Positions 14,484 to 26,405 of a stretch of DNA of 64,000 nucleotides are shown piece after piece (the first letter of the stretch is position 1; each line of letters begins with the position of its first letter). The position numbers and the translations under genes were made by a program. Source of the stretch: Tupaia tana (taxonomy: Eukaryota; Chordata; Mammalia; Scandentia; Tupaiidae); the NCBI GenBank assembly GCA_026018925.1, contig JAKSZU010000004.1, forward strand, positions 16,584,095 to 16,648,094, in the 5' to 3' direction. Below the pieces are notes generated by a model. The model saw only the letters and a program-made list of their open reading frames with translations, made no database searches and had not been told where the DNA came from.

Positions 14484-14575
14484 GTGGTGGTTGGGGCCCT
14501 GGAATCCCACACAGCCAACTATGGTCAAGTCCTGGACCTGGTGGCTTGAAACTCACGGCAGGTGCTAGTGCATTG
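14484..14575 (+). mobile_element. SINE head only
   Basis: GGTTGGGGCCCTGGAATCCC to AACTCACGGCAGG; broken before the body. Confidence 0.65.
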
Positions 14576-14755
14576 GTGACCACGTGGCATAGTTGTTAAG
14601 AGCACTGGACTCCCACATGGCTGACCATGGTTTGAGTCCTGGATCTGGTGGCTTGCTCTCTCACTTTCCCTCTCTCTCACTTTCTCTCTCTCACTGTCCC
14701 TATCTGGTCAAATTAAAATAAATAAATTTAAATAAAATAATTCTTTAAAAAAATA
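14576..14755 (+). mobile_element. S SINE
   Basis: GTGACCACGTGGCATAGTTG to ATAATTCTTTAAAAAAA. Confidence 0.88.
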
Positions 14756-14865
14756 CTTACCTAATAAAATTTTCATAATTAATATATATGAATTGCATAG
14801 AATGGTAACCAGCACATGGTAATTACTCAATAAATGTTAGCTGTTACTTATGTATTTATTTAATG

Positions 14866-15080
14866 ATGGCCATTGAGGTTTCCGGTTTTTTTTAATTATT
14901 ATTACAAACAGTGGCTCAATGAATATTAGTGCTTCAATTAACATCTTCATCTGTATATCCTTATGCATGTATTCTAGAATTTTTGTCAGGTATATAGCTA
15001 GAATGAAATTGCTAATTATAGGATATAAACACTTTCAGTTTTACTAAATGCCACTAATTTGAGTTCCAATACAACTGTAC
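14866..15080 (-). mobile_element. Ancient L1M fragment (antisense)
   Basis: GGCCATTGAGGTTTCC, ATTACAAACAGTGGCTCAAT, TTGTCAGGTATATAGCTAG and TGAAATTGCTAATTATAGG follow the antisense 3' region of ancient L1s. Highly diverged. Confidence 0.6.
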
Positions 15081-15480
15081 TAATCCATTAGTTCTCTAAT
15101 GCTGACTAGCAAATTACTACAAAATTTTGAAATTTCAAACAACAATAATAATTTATTTCACAGTTTATATACATAAGAAATTTGGAAACAATTGGTTGTG
15201 TGGTTCTGGCTCAGGATCATCAATGAAGTTGGCTGAGGCTGCAATCATCTGAAGGCTTGATGAGACTGGAGGATGCTCTTTAAAAGTGGCTCACTCACCT
15301 GGCTGGTTAATTGGCACTAGCTCTTGACAGGAGGCCTCAGCTCCTCTCCATATGTGCTGCTCAAGAATTCTCATGGCATTGTTCATTTCCCCCTAAAAGA
15401 ATCAAGAGAACAAGGTAGAAGCTACAATTCCTTTTATGACCTAGACTCCGAAGTCGCACACTATCGCTTCTAAATTCTAT
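15081..15480. repeat. Probable ancient interspersed repeat, family not named
   Basis: AATCCATTAGTTCTCTAATG, CAAATTACTACAAAATTTTG, TAATTTATTTCACAG and GGCTCAGGATCATCAATG resemble a common mammalian repeat with the CCACAAA...TTTATTCTCTCACAG motif. I cannot assign the family. Confidence 0.4.
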
Positions 15481-15535
15481 CCTATCAGGCTAGCTGATTC
15501 AGTGTTGGAGAATGCTGTAGAAAAATATGAACTCT

Positions 15536-15729
15536 TGGGACCGGCAGGTGGTGTGGTGGTTAAGGGTGATGGACTCTCACATGGCCAACCATGGTTTGAG
15601 TCCTGGACATGGTGCTTGCTTTCTCACTTTCTCTCTCTCTCTCTCTCTCTCTCTCTTTCACACTCTGTCCCTCTCTGTTCAAATTTAAATAAAGTTAAAT
15701 AAAATAAAAATAATTCTTAGAAAAAAAAG
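15536..15729 (+). mobile_element. S SINE
   Basis: Target repeats TATGAACTCT (15526, 15730); long CT dinucleotide run. Confidence 0.93.
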
Positions 15730-15879
15730 TATGAACTCTGAAAGGAAGCAAGGCTTACTAGATGTAGGTTGGATATTTTGCCTGCCGCAATCAACTCTCA
15801 CCAGCACTGAGTGAGAGTACTATTTTCCCCGATCTTCACCAATAAAGGTTATCAGACTTAATTTTTGACAGCCTCGTAA

Positions 15880-16700
15880 ACAAGAAATGTGTTCTCTTTG
15901 TTTTTCCTTGGTTACTATTGATGTTGAGCTTCATTTTATATGTCTTGGGCCATAATATACCCTCTTCTGTTAATTACCTAATACATTTTTTTCCTACTAG
16001 ATTGTTTAACATTTTCTTGATTCATATTACCCTATTTTTCTGGATGTACTCTTTTGTATATGTGTTGCAAATATTTCCTTCCAGTATGTCTCTTGACTAG
16101 CTTCATCATTATATCATTTACTATATTTTACTATATTGAAGTTTAAGTATTTTTCCTGTATGAGGAAAGGAAAGGGAGAGATGGGAGAAAGAAGGAGGCA
16201 GAGATACACAGGGTATCTCACTGTGTCACGTTCCTCCCAATTAGCTAGGAGTGTAAGCACACAAAATCACACCCAGAATGTCCAGGTTGGCCAAGAATCA
16301 AATCCAGGCCACCCATGTGGCTTCTGGCCTCCCAATCTGTATCGCTATCTATGTGCCACTGTGGTGAGGCCTGAAGTTTTAAATTTTGATAAGGTCAGAT
16401 ACTTAGCTTTTCTTTTGTTTTGTACATATTATCTTATATAAGGAAGCCTTTCATAATAGTTTTGGAGGTTTATCATCTTTCGGTCCTTCTACCCATCTGG
16501 AACTTTTTTTTCTTTTTGTACATCTAATTTTCATCTTTTCTGTAGAAAGGGCTATTAATTTGTGTAAGTCATTTGTCAAACAATTCAACCTTTCTACCAT
16601 TGACCTATGATGTACCAACTTGTTTTTCATGTATGGGTTTGTTTCTGGGCATTTCTTTTTTCTCATTTCACTTACCTCTTTATCCACTCCTCTACCAATA
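15880..16700 (-). mobile_element. Ancient L1M internal/3' fragment, split by a composite SINE
   Basis: GATGTTGAGCTTCATTTTAT, TTGCAAATATTTCCTTCCAG and GAAGTTTTAAATTTTGATAA are antisense L1 motifs lying on both sides of the SINE at 16148-16371. Short open frames here are L1 debris. Confidence 0.55.
16148..16371 (-). mobile_element. Composite tRNA-7SL SINE
   Basis: Minus-strand head with a B-box-like GGATTTGATTC, then a 7SL-like GTGCTTACACTCCTAGCTAA, TTGGGAGG, GACACAGTGAGATACCCTG and a CT-rich tail. Flanking TGAAGTTT repeats (16137, 16373). Confidence 0.65.
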
Positions 16701-16734
16701 ATACACTGTTTTTAACAAATACATTTGGTAATAT

Positions 16735-16995
16735 GGGGCTGGCCCCATTGCGCAGTGGTTAAGCACTGTGCATATGGAACTGGATTTCACATGGCCAACT
16801 ACAGTTCAAATTTGGATCCCAGTAGCTTGAAAAACATGCCAGGCATGTGTGAATGCATGCCCCAAATCCTGATGGGATGGAGAAATGGAGAAAAAATTGT
16901 GTGTGATTGTGGTATGACCATGCCTAACTCTAGGGTTCTTTCTTTCTCTTTCTTTCTCTCTGGTGAGAGTATGTGTCCTCTGACAATTTTTAAAA
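16735..16995 (+). mobile_element. W SINE
   Basis: GGGGCTGGCCCCATTGCGCA head with an expanded variable region (AAGCACTGTGCATATGGAAC). Confidence 0.8.
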
Positions 16996-17094
16996 ATGGT
17001 ATTATATAATTAAATGTGGAAATGTTTAGAAAACTATAGATTGAATTTCACTTCTTTGTCCTTGTTTTTACATTTTTTCACATTAGCCAGCCTC

Positions 17095-17298
17095 AGTGGT
17101 GCAGGTGGTAGTGTACTGATCCGCAGATCAGTACCAGAAGCCATGTGGCAGACTGCAGGTTCAGATCCCAAGTGGACATGAAACTCACTAGGCATGTTTG
17201 TGCTGCAATTCTGACTAATTGAAAGGCTGGGGACCACAGCAAGGCAAGACCCTGTAGTGGGCGCCCCCTCTGTCTCATGAAATAAATTAAAACATAAA
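17095..17298 (+). mobile_element. Composite tRNA-7SL SINE
   Basis: Head CAGCCTCAGTGGTGCAGGTG with B box AGGTTCAGATCCC, then GCATGTTTGTGCTGCAATTC, GGCAAGACCCTGT and CTCTGTCTCATGAAATAAA. Confidence 0.65.
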
Positions 17299-17497
17299 AT
17301 AATTTCCTACCTGTCTGTGCATCTTTTTATCCTTGCCTATGAATCTTATAATCAATTTTACTACATCTCCCAAAAAGTCCTGCAGTGCTTTTATTTCTTG
17401 GACATTGAATTTATATATAATTTCTGTATAATTAATATCTTTATAATTGAGTATTTATATAGTATAGCTCATTTTTATGAGTGTTCTTCATCAATAT

Positions 17498-17682
17498 TTT
17501 TTTAAAAAGAATTATTTTATCTAACTTTATTTATTTTAATTTGACCAGAGCGGGTGGGGGAGGAGGGGAGAGAGAGAGAGAGAGAGAAAGTGAGAAAGCA
17601 AGCCACCAGGTCCGGAACTTGAACTGTGATTGGTCATGTGGGAGTCTAGTGCCCTTAACCACCATGCCACCTGCCAGCCCCC
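17498..17682 (-). mobile_element. S SINE
   Basis: TTTAAAAAGAATTATTTTAT to CCACCTGCCAGCCCCC, flanked by ATCAATNTTTT-like repeats. Confidence 0.88.
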
Positions 17683-17845
17683 CAATCAATTTAAAAGAAT
17701 AAACATTTTAATATTACTTTATAATTATTTTGTGGCCCTAGTAATTGCTACATGTTTTCTAAGATATCATTAAAGAAGAAACAATCTCAACTCTGGCCTT
17801 ATCTAGTAAGTGAGATAAGATGAAATATATAAAAAGTTAAATTGC

Positions 17846-18700
17846 AGGGCCAGGAGGTGGTGTGGAGGTTAAGGCACTGGACTCCCACATGACTGACTGC
17901 AGTTTGAGGGACCAGCAGCTGATATAATGGTTACATCACTGGACTCTCACATGGTTGACCGCAGTTCAAGTCCCAGACCCAGTGGCACAAAATTCATTCC
18001 GGGCATGTGTGCATGTATGCCTAAAATCCTGAGAGGAAAATGGAGAAGAAAGGATTGTGGTGCGACCATCTCCCCAGGGAGTGATTTCTCACTTTCTGTC
18101 TCTCTGGTGAGCTCATGTTCCCTATTGCAAAAATCTCTTTAAAAAAAGAAAACTCACACCCGGCACATGTGTGTGCATGCCCAAAATCTCGAGAGAATGA
18201 AGAAGGGATTGTGGCGTGGCCACCACTGTTTGGGGGTGATTTCTCATTTTCTGTCTCTCTGTCTCTCTGGTGAACGCATGCACCCTATAGCAAAAAAAAA
18301 AAAAAAAAGAAAGAAAGAAAGTCATGCTGGACATGGCTGGCAGGTGGCATGATGGTTAAGGTGCTGGCCTCCCACATGACTAACCGTGGTTTGAGTCCTG
18401 ACCTAATCACTTGCTTTCTCACTTTCCATCTCTCTCTCTCTGGTAAAATTAAATAATAAATAATAATTAATAAAATAAAATAAAATAAAAAATTCTAAAA
18501 AAGATTTTTAAAAAAGAAAGAAAATCCTGCTAGGTGTGTGTGCACGCATACCCAAAATACTGAGAGAAGAATGGAGGACAAGGAATTGTGGCATGGCCAT
18601 CCCCCGCAGGCTGATTTCTCACTTTCCCTCTCTCCATCTCTGTCTTTCTCTGATGAGCACACACACCCTTTCACAAAAAAACTAAAATTAAAAAAAAAAT
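17846..18700 (+). mobile_element. SINE nest with two headless bodies
   Basis: In order: head 17846-17907 (stops at GCAGTTTGAG), full L 17908-18150, headless L body 18151-18331 (starts AAAACTCACACCCGG), full S 18334-18520, headless L body 18522-18700 (starts GAAAATCCTGCTAGG). One outer head faces two bodies. Confidence 0.8.
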
Positions 18701-19015
18701 TAAATTAAATTAAATTGCAGTAAAAAACTGGGGGAAAAAAAGCAAGACATACAATAAGCTTCAGAGAATTGTCAAATGTCTTGAAGCAGAAATTATTTAG
18801 GGAATCAGAAGACACAACACTTTGCATAGAAATTGTGAGAGGAAGCTCTACTGTAATTTCATTTAGATCTTAAAGAATGAGTAGGATTCAGATAGGTCCA
18901 AGGGTAAGGGGAGAGAATTACAATTAGGTTGAATGACTTCAATAACAATCTAAAAGCTGGAAAGTACAAAACATTTTTATGAAAAATTGGCTAAGGAAGT
19001 AAAAACATAAAGATT
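18701..19015. other. Unassigned sequence
   Basis: A/T-rich; no gene or clear repeat seen. Confidence 0.5.
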
Positions 19016-19029
19016 AGAAAGATCTCTTA

Positions 19030-19303
19030 GGGACCAGCAGTTAGCGTAATGGCTATGTTGCTGGACTCCCACGTAGTCGACCACGGTTCAAGTTTCAGAC
19101 CCGGTGGCTTAAACTCACTGGGCGCGTGTGCGTGCATGCCCAAGATCCTGAGAGGAGAATGGAGGAGAAGGGATTGCGGCGTGACCATCCCCCCTGGGGG
19201 GTGATTTCTCGCTTTCTGTCTCTCTGTCTCTCTCTGTCTGTCTGGCGAGCGCACGCGCCCTATAGCAAAAACCTCTCCAAAAAAAAAAAAAAAAAAAAAA
19301 GAA
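19030..19303 (+). mobile_element. L SINE
   Basis: 14-bp target repeats AGAAAGATCTCTTA (19016, 19304). Confidence 0.95.
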
Positions 19304-19318
19304 AGAAAGATCTCTTAA

Positions 19319-19561
19319 AGGGGCAGCCTTGTGGTCTGGTGGCTAGAGAAGCTGGATCCCACATAGCTGACTGCATGGTTCAAATCCTAGCCCCACTGAC
19401 TTGGGAAACACGTCAGGCACATATGCGTACATGCTCCAAATCCCAACAGGATGAAGAAATAGAGGAGAAGGGATTGTGATGTGACTACATCCCATTGAGG
19501 GGTGCTTTCTCCTTCTCCTTCTCCATCTCTTTGGCTCTAACTGGTGAGTGTATACACACTG

Positions 19562-19597
<36 letters not shown>

Positions 19598-19612
19598 AAA
19601 AAAAAAAAAACA
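19319..19612 (+). mobile_element. W SINE with very long A-tail
   Basis: GGGGCAGCCTTGTGGTCTGG head, GAAGCTGGATCCCACAT, A-tail of more than 45 bases with one C. Confidence 0.88.
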
Positions 19613-19656
19613 CAACTCTTAAAACTGTATTATAATCTTTTTCCTTTTGTATTTGG

Positions 19657-19914
19657 TAGAGGTTTTTGCCTTAGGGTGTGTGTCCTCGCCAGAGAGAGAG
19701 ACAGAGACAGTGAGAGGGAAAGTGAGATATCACCCCACGGCGATATGGCCACACGGCACACAACCCCTTCTCCTCCATTCTCCTCCCAGGATCTTGGGCA
19801 CACACACACGCACATGTGCCTGATGTGAGTTTCAAGCCACCTGGTCCAGGACTCAAACTGCAGTCAGTCATGTGGGAGTTCAGTGATGTAGCCACTATGC
19901 CATCTGCTGGCTCC
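19657..19914 (-). mobile_element. L SINE
   Basis: AGAGGTTTTTGCCTTAGGGT to CATCTGCTGGCTCC; flanks AACTGTATTATAATCTT and AACTGGATTATAAGTAATC are related. Confidence 0.88.
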
Positions 19915-19947
19915 AAAAAACTGGATTATAAGTAATCTTAAATGCCA

Positions 19948-19979
19948 GGGCCAGCAGGGCCTGCTGGTCCCTAAAAACA
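19948..19979. mobile_element. 32-bp fold-back SINE-head insertion with target repeats
   Basis: GGGCCAGCAGG followed at once by CCTGCTGGTCCC, then TAAAAACA, between perfect 15-bp repeats TAATCTTAAATGCCA (19933-19947, 19980-19994). Confidence 0.85.
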
Positions 19980-19994
19980 TAATCTTAAATGCCA

Positions 19995-20253
19995 AACTAA
20001 AGAGTTTGAAGTTGAACATTAGAAGATGGGCAATGGGGAACCAAGACAAGGAAGGTTATTAGATATCTATCTAACATAACACTGACTACAGCTTATTTTT
20101 CACATAGTCACCCTTTATATTGTGCTTCATTCCTAGTATATAATATATCCTTAGTAATGTTTTCCGAATGAATGAATGATCTGGCTGTAACATGGAGAAA
20201 TTATTTGAAGGGGAGAAATGAGAGACATAGAAATTTCTTAAAAATCGATTCCA
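19995..20253. other. Unassigned sequence
   Basis: AT-rich; CTAGTATATAATATATCC and GAATGAATGAATG near 20140-20180 may be the end of an old L2/MIR. Confidence 0.4.
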
Positions 20254-20525
20254 GGGACCAGCAGTTAGCGTAATGGCTATGTCACTGAACTCCCATGTAG
20301 TTGACCGCGGTTTGAGTCCCGGACCCAGTGGCTTAAACTCACGCCGGGTGCATGTGCGTGCGTGCCCAGGATCCTGAGAGGAGAATGGAAGAGAAGAGAT
20401 TGCAGCGTGGCCATCCTCCTGGGGGGGTTATTTCTTGCTTTCTGTCCTCTCTGTCTCTCTGTCTCTCTCTGTCTTTCTGGCAAGCACATGTGCCCTACAG
20501 CAAAAACCTCTCAGAAAAAAAAAAA
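20254..20525 (+). mobile_element. L SINE, subfamily L1a
   Basis: Target repeats AAAATCGATTCCA / AAAATCTATTCCA (20241, 20526). Confidence 0.93.
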
Positions 20526-20610
20526 AAAATCTATTCCAATAATCTGGTTGTGAGTTTTTGGTGACCTCAACTTGGATAATGATAGCAGGGAAAGAAAAAA
20601 ACAAATCCCT

Positions 20611-20775
20611 GGGGACCAGCAGGTGGTGTGGTGGTTACGAAGCTGGACCCCACATGTCAGACTGTGGTTCAGGTCCTGGACCAGGTTTCTCGTTTTCTCA
20701 CTTTCCCTCCCTCTCTGTCTCTCTGTCTCACTCTGGTGAGTACACATACCCAATAACAAATAAAAAAATAATAAT
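20611..20775 (+). mobile_element. S SINE
   Basis: GGGGACCAGCAGGTGGTGTG to CCCAATAACAAATAAAAAAA. Confidence 0.85.
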
Positions 20776-20776
20776 T

Positions 20777-20999
20777 GGAACCAGCAGCTGATATAGTGGT
20801 TTTGTCATTGGACTCCCAGAGGCTTAAAACTCACGCCAGGAGTGTGTGTGTGTGTGTGTACATGCTCAAAATCCTGAGAGAAGAATGGAAGAGAAGGGAT
20901 TGCAGTACGGCCACATAATCCCCAGAGGGTGATTTCTTGCTTTTTGTCTCTCTGGCAAGCACACGTGCCCGATAGCAAAAACCTCTCTAAAAAATAATA
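20777..20999 (+). mobile_element. L SINE lacking its B box
   Basis: GGAACCAGCAGCTGATATAG, then GGACTCCCAGAGGCTTAAAA: the segment with the B box is deleted. Contains a (GT)n run. Confidence 0.85.
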
Positions 21000-21094
21000 A
21001 TAATAAATAATTCTAAAAATATTTCCCTGACTATAGTGCTTTTGTCCTATTGTTCCTAAAACATAGGCACAGTGGATATTTTTCAAAGTTTCTT

Positions 21095-21292
21095 GTATTT
21101 ATTTCTTTCATGAGAGAGAGAGAGGTACCCTTGACACGATCTTGCCGTGCTGTGCTCCTCCCCAGCCTCCCAGTGAGGCAGGGTAAGGGCATGTACAACC
21201 ACACCCGATATGTCTGCATGAACCCAGAATCAGCTTGGGCCTCCCATGTGGCCCCAGTATTGGGCAAACAGCACCCTGCTACCTATGCCATC
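21095..21292 (-). mobile_element. Composite tRNA-7SL SINE
   Basis: Minus-strand head with GGCATAGGTAGCAGGGTGC and GATTCTGGGTTC, then GTGTGGTTGTACATGCCC, CACTGGGAGGCTGGGGAGGA, GGCAAGATCGTGTC and ACCTCTCTCTCTCTCATGA. The best-preserved 7SL-like half in this family. Confidence 0.75.
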
Positions 21293-21503
21293 TTAATATT
21301 TATTAATACCAGAACTGTCTTACAGTTACAGAGTGAAATATTTTTTGGATAGACTATAAAGCTACATTTTGAGTTTCCTTATTTATTTGTGCTTTTTTAA
21401 AAACAAATACAAATAAACTATTTGTGAGGCATTTTAAATTAAATGTATTGAAGGTTACCAAGTCATTTAAGATCATCTGTGAGTTAAGAATGGAAAAAAA
21501 ACA

Positions 21504-21720
21504 GGCAGCGCTAGCTGCAGTGGTGCAGAGGTAGCACGAGGCTCCGTGACGTTGGATCCACATGGAAGACTGTGAGTTTGGTTCCCAGGGGGATTTGTAC
21601 ATGCTGGATGCACATGTGTGTGCCCTGGGTGGCTGGGAAGGCTGTGGGAAGGATCACGGCATATGACCCTCTTTCACTTGTAAAAGAAACTTTCACTTGT
21701 AAAAGAAACTCTTTTAAAAT
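21504..21720 (+). mobile_element. Composite tRNA-7SL SINE
   Basis: Head GCTAGCTGCAGTGGTGCAGA, B box GAGTTTGGTTCCC, then TGCACATGTGTGTGCCCTGG, GGCTGGGAAGG and GGATCACGGCATATGACCC. The tail has a perfect duplication of CTTTCACTTGTAAAAGAAA. Confidence 0.6.
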
Positions 21721-21894
21721 GGAAAAAACCATATGTAGGGCTTTTCTGGGACTGGGAATTGATACAGAGGAAGTTGCTGGAAGATAAGGAGTCAAGGACA
21801 TCTAATAATAACGATACTTAAAATTAATACAGTGCTTTACAGTTTTCAACTGGGAAATAAAGCAATGCTGAGAAAAATTCACTGACCTGTGTTA

Positions 21895-22075
21895 TCCAAA
21901 AGAACTACCATTTCAGGATCACAAACTCACAGCTAACATAGCAAGACCCCACCTGAAAGACACATGCCTGAAGCCCCAGCTAATCAGGAAGCCATGGCAG
22001 GTCTATTGCAACACAGTGAGAAACCGTCTTAAAAAAAAAACAAAAGCAAAAACAAAAACAAAAACAAAAAACCTA
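21895..22075 (+). mobile_element. Alu-like 7SL-derived relic
   Basis: CATAGCAAGACCCCACCTGA ends a left unit; ATGCCTGAAGCCCCAGCTAA and ATTGCAACACAGTGAGAAAC, CGTCTT-An form a second. The order follows the 7SL Alu domain (CCTGTAGTCCCAGCTA...ACCCCGTCTC) with internal loss. Confidence 0.6.
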
Positions 22076-22122
22076 CTACTATTCATTCTAATTTAAGTTG
22101 TGTCTTGATAACCCTATTTTTT

Positions 22123-22311
22123 AAAAGAATCATTTATTTAATTTGTTATTATTATTTTTCTTTAATTAGCTATAGGGCACATGTGCTCACCAGAAAGAGA
22201 CAGCAAGAGAGGGAAAGTGAGAAAGCAAGCCACCAGGTCTGGGACATGAATCACAGTTGGTCATGTGGGAGTCCAGTGCCTTAACCACCACACCACCTCC
22301 TGGCCCCATGT
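22123..22311 (-). mobile_element. S SINE at a twice-used target
   Basis: AACCCTATTTTTT at 22110 and 22312. Retains an L-like AGCTATAGGGCACATGTGCT segment, so it is intermediate between S and L. Confidence 0.9.
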
Positions 22312-22324
22312 AACCCTATTTTTT

Positions 22325-22593
22325 GTTTGTTTGTTTTTGGTTTTGTTTTGGAGAGGTTTTTGCTATAGGGTACGTGCACTCACCAGAAAGAGAGAGACAG
22401 ACAGAAATTGAGAAATCATCCCCCAGAGGGGATGGCCACGCCGCAATCCCTTCTCCTCCATTCTCCTCTCAGGATCTTGGGCATGCATGCACGCATGCCC
22501 GGCATGAGTTTAAGACCCCGGGTCCAGGACTTGAACTGCGGTCAATTACATGGAAGTCCAGCGACATAGCCATTACGCCAACTGCTGGTCCTG
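22325..22593 (-). mobile_element. L SINE at the same target
   Basis: Adjacent to the previous S copy and closed by a third AACCCTATTTTTT at 22595. Confidence 0.92.
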
Positions 22594-22599
22594 TAACCC

Positions 22600-22765
22600 T
22601 ATTTTTTAACTCTAATCAATCAACACCTTTATTCTCATTTTATGTATGAAGAAAGACACAGAAAAGTTGTGTCTTAATGACATAACAAATGAATAACAGA
22701 ACCAGGACTTAATCCAGTTTCTGAGTGCAGCGAGATTTCTTTCCTACATAACAGTTGCCTTACTC
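22600..22765 (-). mobile_element. MIR fragment
   Basis: CTTTATTCTCATTTTATGTA, GAAGAAAGACACAGAAAAG and CAGAACCAGGACTTAATCCA match the antisense core of MIR. Confidence 0.65.
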
Positions 22766-22877
22766 AGGAGCCAAAGGACTTTAAGGGTAGTATAAAAATG
22801 ATCACATTTAAAAAAACAAAATGACCACATATTATCTCATATAGATAGCGACTTAGATTTGGTTAGAAAGGGCTATA

Positions 22878-23054
22878 AGTGGGGCTAGCAGGTGGAGTGG
22901 TGGTTAAGGGTACTGGACTCCCATGCAGCCGACTAATGGTTCAAGTCCTGGACCTGGCAGCTTGCTTTCTCACTTTCCTTCTCGCTCTTACTCTCTGTTG
23001 CTCTCTTCCTCTCTGGTCAAATTAAAATAAATAAAATAATTCTTTTTTTTTAAG
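22878..23054 (+). mobile_element. S SINE (first of tandem pair)
   Basis: GGGGCTAGCAGGTGGAGTGG; an extra base in the B-box side (CCGACTAATGGTTC). Confidence 0.88.
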
Positions 23055-23238
23055 GGCTAGCGGCCTGCAGGTGGCGTGGTGATTAAGGGTGCTGGACTCC
23101 CACATGGCCAAATGTGGTTTGAGTCCTGGACCTGGCAGTTTGCTTTCTCTCTTTTCCTCTTTCTCTCTCACTCTGTCTCTGGTCAAATTAAAATAAATAA
23201 AGAAATAAAGTTAAATAAAATAATTCTTTTTTAAAAAG
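23055..23238 (+). mobile_element. S SINE (second of tandem pair)
   Basis: GGGCTAGCGGCCTGCAGGTG start; AAGGGCTA-like repeats occur before, between and after the pair (22866, 23052, 23236). Confidence 0.88.
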
Positions 23239-23600
23239 GCTACAAACAATCTCTCAATGAAGTAAAAGGATCACTCCATTGTCAACTGTTAAATAGTAAA
23301 ACTAGAAGGAAAAGAGGGAGTGAATAAGAAGAAGGAAGAGAAGGAAAAGGAGAAGCAGCAGTGACTTGTGGTAAGAAACCAAAATATGTTGGAAATATCG
23401 GCAGGTGAGAAGAATAATGAGACCACGTGAGGCCGTTGATAAGTGGCTTGTGTGGAGTAAATATGGGGGTCGGCAGTGTGCTAGTGAGAGCCATGTGAGG
23501 CCATTGTTGACATCTGCCAGCTCTTTTCAAGATTAGCCTAAACATTGGTTCAGACTAAAATTAAGCCAGCTCGTTGGTGTTAGCGTTATTGTTCTAATGC
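23239..23600. other. Unassigned purine-rich sequence
   Basis: AGAAGGAAGAGAAGGAAAAG tract and two GAGGCC(A/G)TTG segments; nothing recognised. Confidence 0.4.
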
Positions 23601-24110
23601 TTTAAATACAAAGGTCAACATGCAGACAATGTGGAACTTACCGTCTAGCTCAGGGAACAGACATTAAACAACGAAACACATAAATACAGAAATACAGATG
23701 GTAATGACATGGCATATAAGACATTGGGGAATATGTAAGATGTGGTTAGAAATAACAAGTACACTCAATTGATTGGAACACCAAGTTTGTGGTGAGTAAT
23801 GGAAGACAGGAGACACTGTGAAAAGCCTTAAGCTGCTAACTTAAGGAATCTGAATTTTCTTAGGTTGACAGAGAGAAGCCAATGAATGGGTTTTGAGCAG
23901 GATAGTGACATGATTAAAGGCAGTGTTTTCGGAAGATTCATCAGGCAGAAGCATGTAGGATGAATAAGGAAGGGAAGAGAGTCTGGAGGCGGAGGGTGAA
24001 TCAGAAGGCTGCAGCAACAGCGTGAAGAGGAGGGAAAAAGCCTGTAGGGAGCACAGGGCACAAGGACATCCAGACGTGGGGCAAACGCGAACCGAAATCC
24101 AGCCAGCACT
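23600..24110. repeat. Probable old interspersed repeat with GGAATCTGAATTTT motif
   Basis: GGAACAGACATTAAACAACG, TAAGGAATCTGAATTTTCTT, GGGTTTTGAGCAGGATAGTG and ACATGATTAAAGGCAG follow a widespread old mammalian repeat. A related piece may lie at 49060-49150 (CCTAAAGGAGTTCATAGTCT). Confidence 0.45.
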
Positions 24111-24351
24111 CAATTCGCTCATCCTTGCACCGACTTCTGGGTGCCTTGTTTTGGTTCCTTTTTTTCCTCCTCCTTCTTTCTTTTGTTTGTTTGTTTCTTT
24201 TCTTTTTTTTTTTTTTTTAATAAGATAGAGGAGGAGAGAGAAAGGGAAAAAGGGAGCATGAGAGAGAGCTAGGTTTTGAGTGTGTGTGTGGTTTTATAAC
24301 TTTATTTGAAAATCAGCAGTTAGTTCTCAATGCACACTGACTGTAGATTTT

Positions 24352-24625
24352 CTTTTTTTTTTTTTTTTTTTTGGAGAGGTTTTTCGCTATAGGGCACGTG
24401 CGCTCGCCAGACAGACAGAGAGAGACATAGAGACAGAAAGCGAGAAATCACCCCCCGGGGGGATGGTCACACCGCAATCCCTTCTCCTCCATTCTCCTCT
24501 CGGGATCTTGGGCATGCACGCACACACGCCCGGCGTGAGTTGTAAGCCACCGGGTCTGAGACACGAACTGCGGTCGACTACGTGGGAGTCCAGCGACATA
24601 GCCATTACGCTAACTGCTGGTTTCC
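24352..24625 (-). mobile_element. L SINE (L1b) inside the RPL31 3' end
   Basis: Target repeats CTGACTGTAGATTTT (24337, 24626) are RPL31 sequence. Confidence 0.95.
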
Positions 24626-24710
24626 CTGACTGTAGATTTTTGAAAATGGTAACAGGTACATAGGTCACCAGAGTGTAGAGCTTGTTGGGTGAATCTTCAT
24701 CATTTTTTTT

Positions 24711-24983
24711 TTCTTTTTTTTTTTTTTTTTTGGAGAGGTTTTTGCTACAGGGTGCGTGCGCTCGCCAGACAGACAGAGAGAGACAGAGAGACAGAAAGCA
24801 GGAAATCATCCCCCAGGGGGGATGGCCACGCCGCAATCCCTTCTCCTCCATTCTCCTCTCGGGATCTTGGGCACGCACGCACACGCGCCCGGCGTGAGTT
24901 TAAGCCGCCGGGTCCGGGACTCGAACCGCGGTCGACTACGTGGGAGTCCAGCGACATAGCCATTACGCTAACTGCTGGTCCCC
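24711..24983 (-). mobile_element. L SINE (L1a) at the RPL6 poly(A)
   Basis: Target repeats CTTCATCATTTTTTT (24696, 24984) overlap the RPL6 target repeat, so it arrived after RPL6. Near-consensus throughout. Confidence 0.95.
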
Positions 24984-26073
<1,090 letters not shown>

Positions 26074-26405
26074 AATCTTCATCTTCATTACATTTTCTGG
26101 ACAACCGCACCTGGATATGGTACGTACGGGACGTTCCTTATTCCTTTGGCCCAGAGAGTTTTGTTGATCCTGGTATCAATGTGCACATCTGGAGTCCCCA
26201 TCTCCTTCATGGCAAATCCCCGAATCTCTTTGAGTGCCTGAGGGGCACGTTTCCTGATGCCCATGCCATGGATGCGCTTGTGAATGTTGATGGTGTACTC
26301 CCGGGTCACCACCTTGGTGATGGAAGAACGGCCCTTCTTCTTTCTGCTACCCCTCTTTGTGGGAGCCATTCTGCCTGGCCTGTTGGAAAGCGAGAGCTAG
26401 ATACT

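Noticed and set aside
16451..16687. 78-aa basic open frame
   Set aside because: Lies in diverged antisense L1M sequence.
24387..24884. 165-aa minus-strand open frame
   Set aside because: A fortuitous read-through of two L SINEs and the RPL31 C-terminal piece.
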